This document shows, piece after piece, positions 5,844 to 7,289 of a stretch of DNA of 7,289 nt. Source of the DNA: Serpentinimonas sp. (GTDB taxonomy: Bacteria; Pseudomonadota; Gammaproteobacteria; Burkholderiales; Burkholderiaceae_C). Under the pieces are notes generated by a model. The model searched no databases, was not told the origin of the DNA, and saw only the letters and a program-made list of their open reading frames with translations. The position numbers and the translations under genes are program-made. The first letter of the stretch is position 1. Each line of letters begins with the position of its first letter. The stretch is taken from the NCBI GenBank assembly GCA_025458665.1, contig JALOSG010000135.1, positions 1 through 7,289 on the forward strand. Reading direction: 5' to 3'.

Positions 5844-7012
5844 TTCAAGCGCTGCGCCGCCTCTTGCAGGTCTTCCATGGAACTGGCCGTGGAGAACCGG
5901 ATGTGTGTGCCCTGGTCCTGCTGGTGGAAGTCGGTGCTGGGCGTCACCACCACGTAGGCTCGGCGCAGGAGCAGTTGCACCAGCTCGGTGCTGTTGCTCA
6001 CGCCCAGGCGCTCGAACCAGGGGCTGGCATCGGCCCAGGCGTAAAACGCGCCGTCGGGCATGACCGGAATGCCCAGGCCCAGTTCGCGCAGGGCAGGAAT
6101 GAAGGCGTCGCGGCGCGCTTTGAACGCAGCGCGGCGGCGCTCGTACTCGGCCAGGCTGTCGGGCTCGAAGCAGGCCAGGGCCGCTTGCTGCGCCACCGTG
6201 CTGGCGCAAATGAACAGGTTTTGCTGCAGCCGCTCGGCGGCGGGAACCAGCGCGGGCGGCAGCACCAGCCAGCCCAGCCGCCAGCCGGTCATGTTGAAGT
6301 ACTTGGAAAAGCTGTTGATGCTGATCACGTCCTCGCTGTAGGCCAGCGCGGTCTGGGCGTAGCGCTCGTCGTGGCTCAGCCCCAGGTAGATCTCGTCCAT
6401 GAGTGCGGCGCCACCGCGCTCGGCCACCAGCGCCAGGATGCGCTGCAGCTCGGCCGGCTCCACCGAAGTGCCCGTGGGGTTGGACGGCGAAGCCAGCAGC
6501 ACGCCGCGCGTTCGTGGCCCCCAGGTCTTGGCCATTTGTGCCGCGTTCAACTGGTAGCGGCTGGCGGCCGTGGTGGGCAGCAGCACCGCGCGCGCGCCAA
6601 TGGCGGTGAGGATATGGCGGTTGCACGGGTAGCTGGGGTCGGGCATGAGGATCTCGTCGCCCTCGTCGCAGGTGAGCATGCACGCCAGCTGCAGTCCGGC
6701 CGATGCACCCGCCGTGATCATGATGCGCTCGGGCGACACCGCCACACCAAAGCGGCTCTGGTACCAGGCGCTCAGCCGCTCGCGCAACGGCGCAATGCCC
6801 ATGGCGGCGGTGTACTGCGTTCGGCCATCAGCCACGGCTTGCGCTGCCGCGGCCTGCACCAGCGGCGGCGCGGTGAAATCGGGCTCGCCAATGTTCAGGA
6901 AGATCATGCGCGGCTGGCCGGGCCCCAGCGTGGCGGCCAGTGCGTGCGCCTCCTTGGCCACCTGCATCACGTGGAAGGGCTCGATGGATTCGGCGCGGCG
7001 GGAAACTCTCAT
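5828..7012 (-). CDS. PLP-dependent aminotransferase, class I/II (fold type I)
   Basis: A 394-residue cytosolic enzyme that should transfer an amino group from an amino acid to a 2-oxo acid using pyridoxal phosphate. Visible features are NIGEPDF (40-46) at the N-terminal substrate loop; Tyr67; TAGASAGLQLA (100-110), which binds the cofactor phosphate; PDPSYP (124-129); SPSNPTG with Asn178; LMDEIY with Asp206, which pairs with the pyridine nitrogen; the Schiff-base Lys237 in NSFSKYFNMTGWRLGW; and Arg372 (HIRFS) for the substrate carboxylate. All catalytic residues are present. The start at 7012 is chosen because the residues after it (SRRAESIEPFHVMQVAKEA) resemble the conserved N-terminus of the subgroup; no good ribosome-binding site is seen. 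It begins 7 nt after the mnmE stop, so translation may be coupled. It belongs to the aspartate-aminotransferase-like subgroup, but the substrate cannot be assigned from the sequence. Confidence 0.93.
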   Translation of the reverse strand: MRVSRRAESIEPFHVMQVAKEAHALAATLGPGQPRMIFLNIGEPDFTAPPLVQAAAAQAVADGRTQYTAAMGIAPLRERLSAWYQSRFGVAVSPERIMITAGASAGLQLACMLTCDEGDEILMPDPSYPCNRHILTAIGARAVLLPTTAASRYQLNAAQMAKTWGPRTRGVLLASPSNPTGTSVEPAELQRILALVAERGGAALMDEIYLGLSHDERYAQTALAYSEDVISINSFSKYFNMTGWRLGWLVLPPALVPAAERLQQNLFICASTVAQQAALACFEPDSLAEYERRRAAFKARRDAFIPALRELGLGIPVMPDGAFYAWADASPWFERLGVSNSTELVQLLLRRAYVVVTPSTDFHQQDQGTHIRFSTASSMEDLQEAAQRLKALLG

Positions 7013-7019
7013 GACCAGA

Positions 7020-7289
7020 TCACTTGCCTATGCAGAAGGAAGAAAAAATCACGCCCAGCAGATCGTCAGAACTGAAAGCGCCGGTGATCTCGCTCAGGGC
7101 GTTCTGGGCCAGGCGCAGTTCTTCGGCCAGCACATCCAGCGACTGGGCCTGCGCCGCCAGATGTTCCGCCGCCATGTCCAGGTGGGCTTGCACCGCATGC
7201 AGCGCCTGCACATGCCGCTCGCGCGCAATGTAGAGGCCTTCGGGCGCGCTGTGCCAGCCAGCCAGCTGTAACAGGCGCTGGCGCAAGGC
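7020..7289 (-). CDS. mnmE: C-terminal end of tRNA modification GTPase MnmE (5' partial)
   Basis: The frame is open to the right edge of the window; 89 C-terminal residues are visible. MnmE (TrmE) works with MnmG to add aminomethyl or carboxymethylaminomethyl groups to the wobble uridine (U34) of certain tRNAs, using GTP and a folate-derived one-carbon unit. The diagnostic feature is the last stretch, DDLLGVIFSSFCIGK, which carries the conserved C-terminal Cys (FCIGK) needed for activity. The rest is the C-terminal half of the helical domain (RERHVQALHAVQAHLDMAA and LAEELRLAQNALSEITG). The GTPase and folate domains lie beyond the window. A TTG at 7286 could be read as a start but is only a Leu codon inside the gene. 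The aminotransferase gene follows 7 nt after the stop. Confidence 0.96.
   Translation of the reverse strand, partial: ALRQRLLQLAGWHSAPEGLYIARERHVQALHAVQAHLDMAAEHLAAQAQSLDVLAEELRLAQNALSEITGAFSSDDLLGVIFSSFCIGK

Noticed and set aside
5477..7075. Plus-strand open frame of 532 residues opposite the aminotransferase
   Set aside because: It crosses recX out of frame and runs antisense to a complete aminotransferase; the composition is low-complexity and no motif is visible.

Overview
The window is GC-rich (about two thirds G+C by eye), densely packed bacterial chromosome. The protein families and sequences (beta-class GST, a 2CSK_N/TctE-like histidine kinase with an OmpR-type regulator, RecA-RecX, and a topoisomerase-like tail carrying H1-like Lys/Ala repeats and a SWIB domain) point to a betaproteobacterium, most likely Comamonadaceae (Acidovorax-like). 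The taxon is inferred from sequence style, not from a database search.

Layout. (1) 3-467, plus strand: the 3' end of a gene whose frame is open to the window edge, probably DNA topoisomerase III (topB), with an H1-like Lys/Ala repeat tail and a terminal SWIB domain. (2) 536-1231, plus: a beta-class glutathione S-transferase. (3) Minus strand, read from right to left: a MarR-family regulator (4091-3543), an OmpR-type response regulator (3503-2829) and a 2CSK_N/TctE-like sensor histidine kinase (about 2719 to 1259). The close spacing suggests one transcription unit. It converges on the GST gene with only 27 bp between the stops. (4) 4092-4249: an AT-rich divergent intergenic region holding the marR promoter, an inverted repeat inside that promoter, a perfect 12-bp palindrome and the recA ribosome-binding site. 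(5) 4250-5808, plus: recA and recX, 5 nt apart. (6) 5815-5843: a strong hairpin between the converging recX and aminotransferase genes. (7) Minus strand: the C-terminal end of mnmE (7289-7020, cut by the window edge), followed 7 nt later by a fold-type-I PLP aminotransferase (7012-5828).

How the genes relate. recA and recX form the standard recombinase and recombinase-modulator pair. The two-component system and MarR regulator are a separate sensory module that shares the recA upstream region only by divergence. mnmE (tRNA wobble-uridine modification) and the aminotransferase are probably co-transcribed because of their spacing, without an obvious functional link. There is no mobile element, CRISPR array, rRNA or tRNA gene in the window, and no gene-free stretch over 300 bases. 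Most of the content is ordinary core genome. The most unusual items are the H1-like/SWIB tail on the topoisomerase-like gene and the palindromes between marR and recA, which has no clear SOS box.
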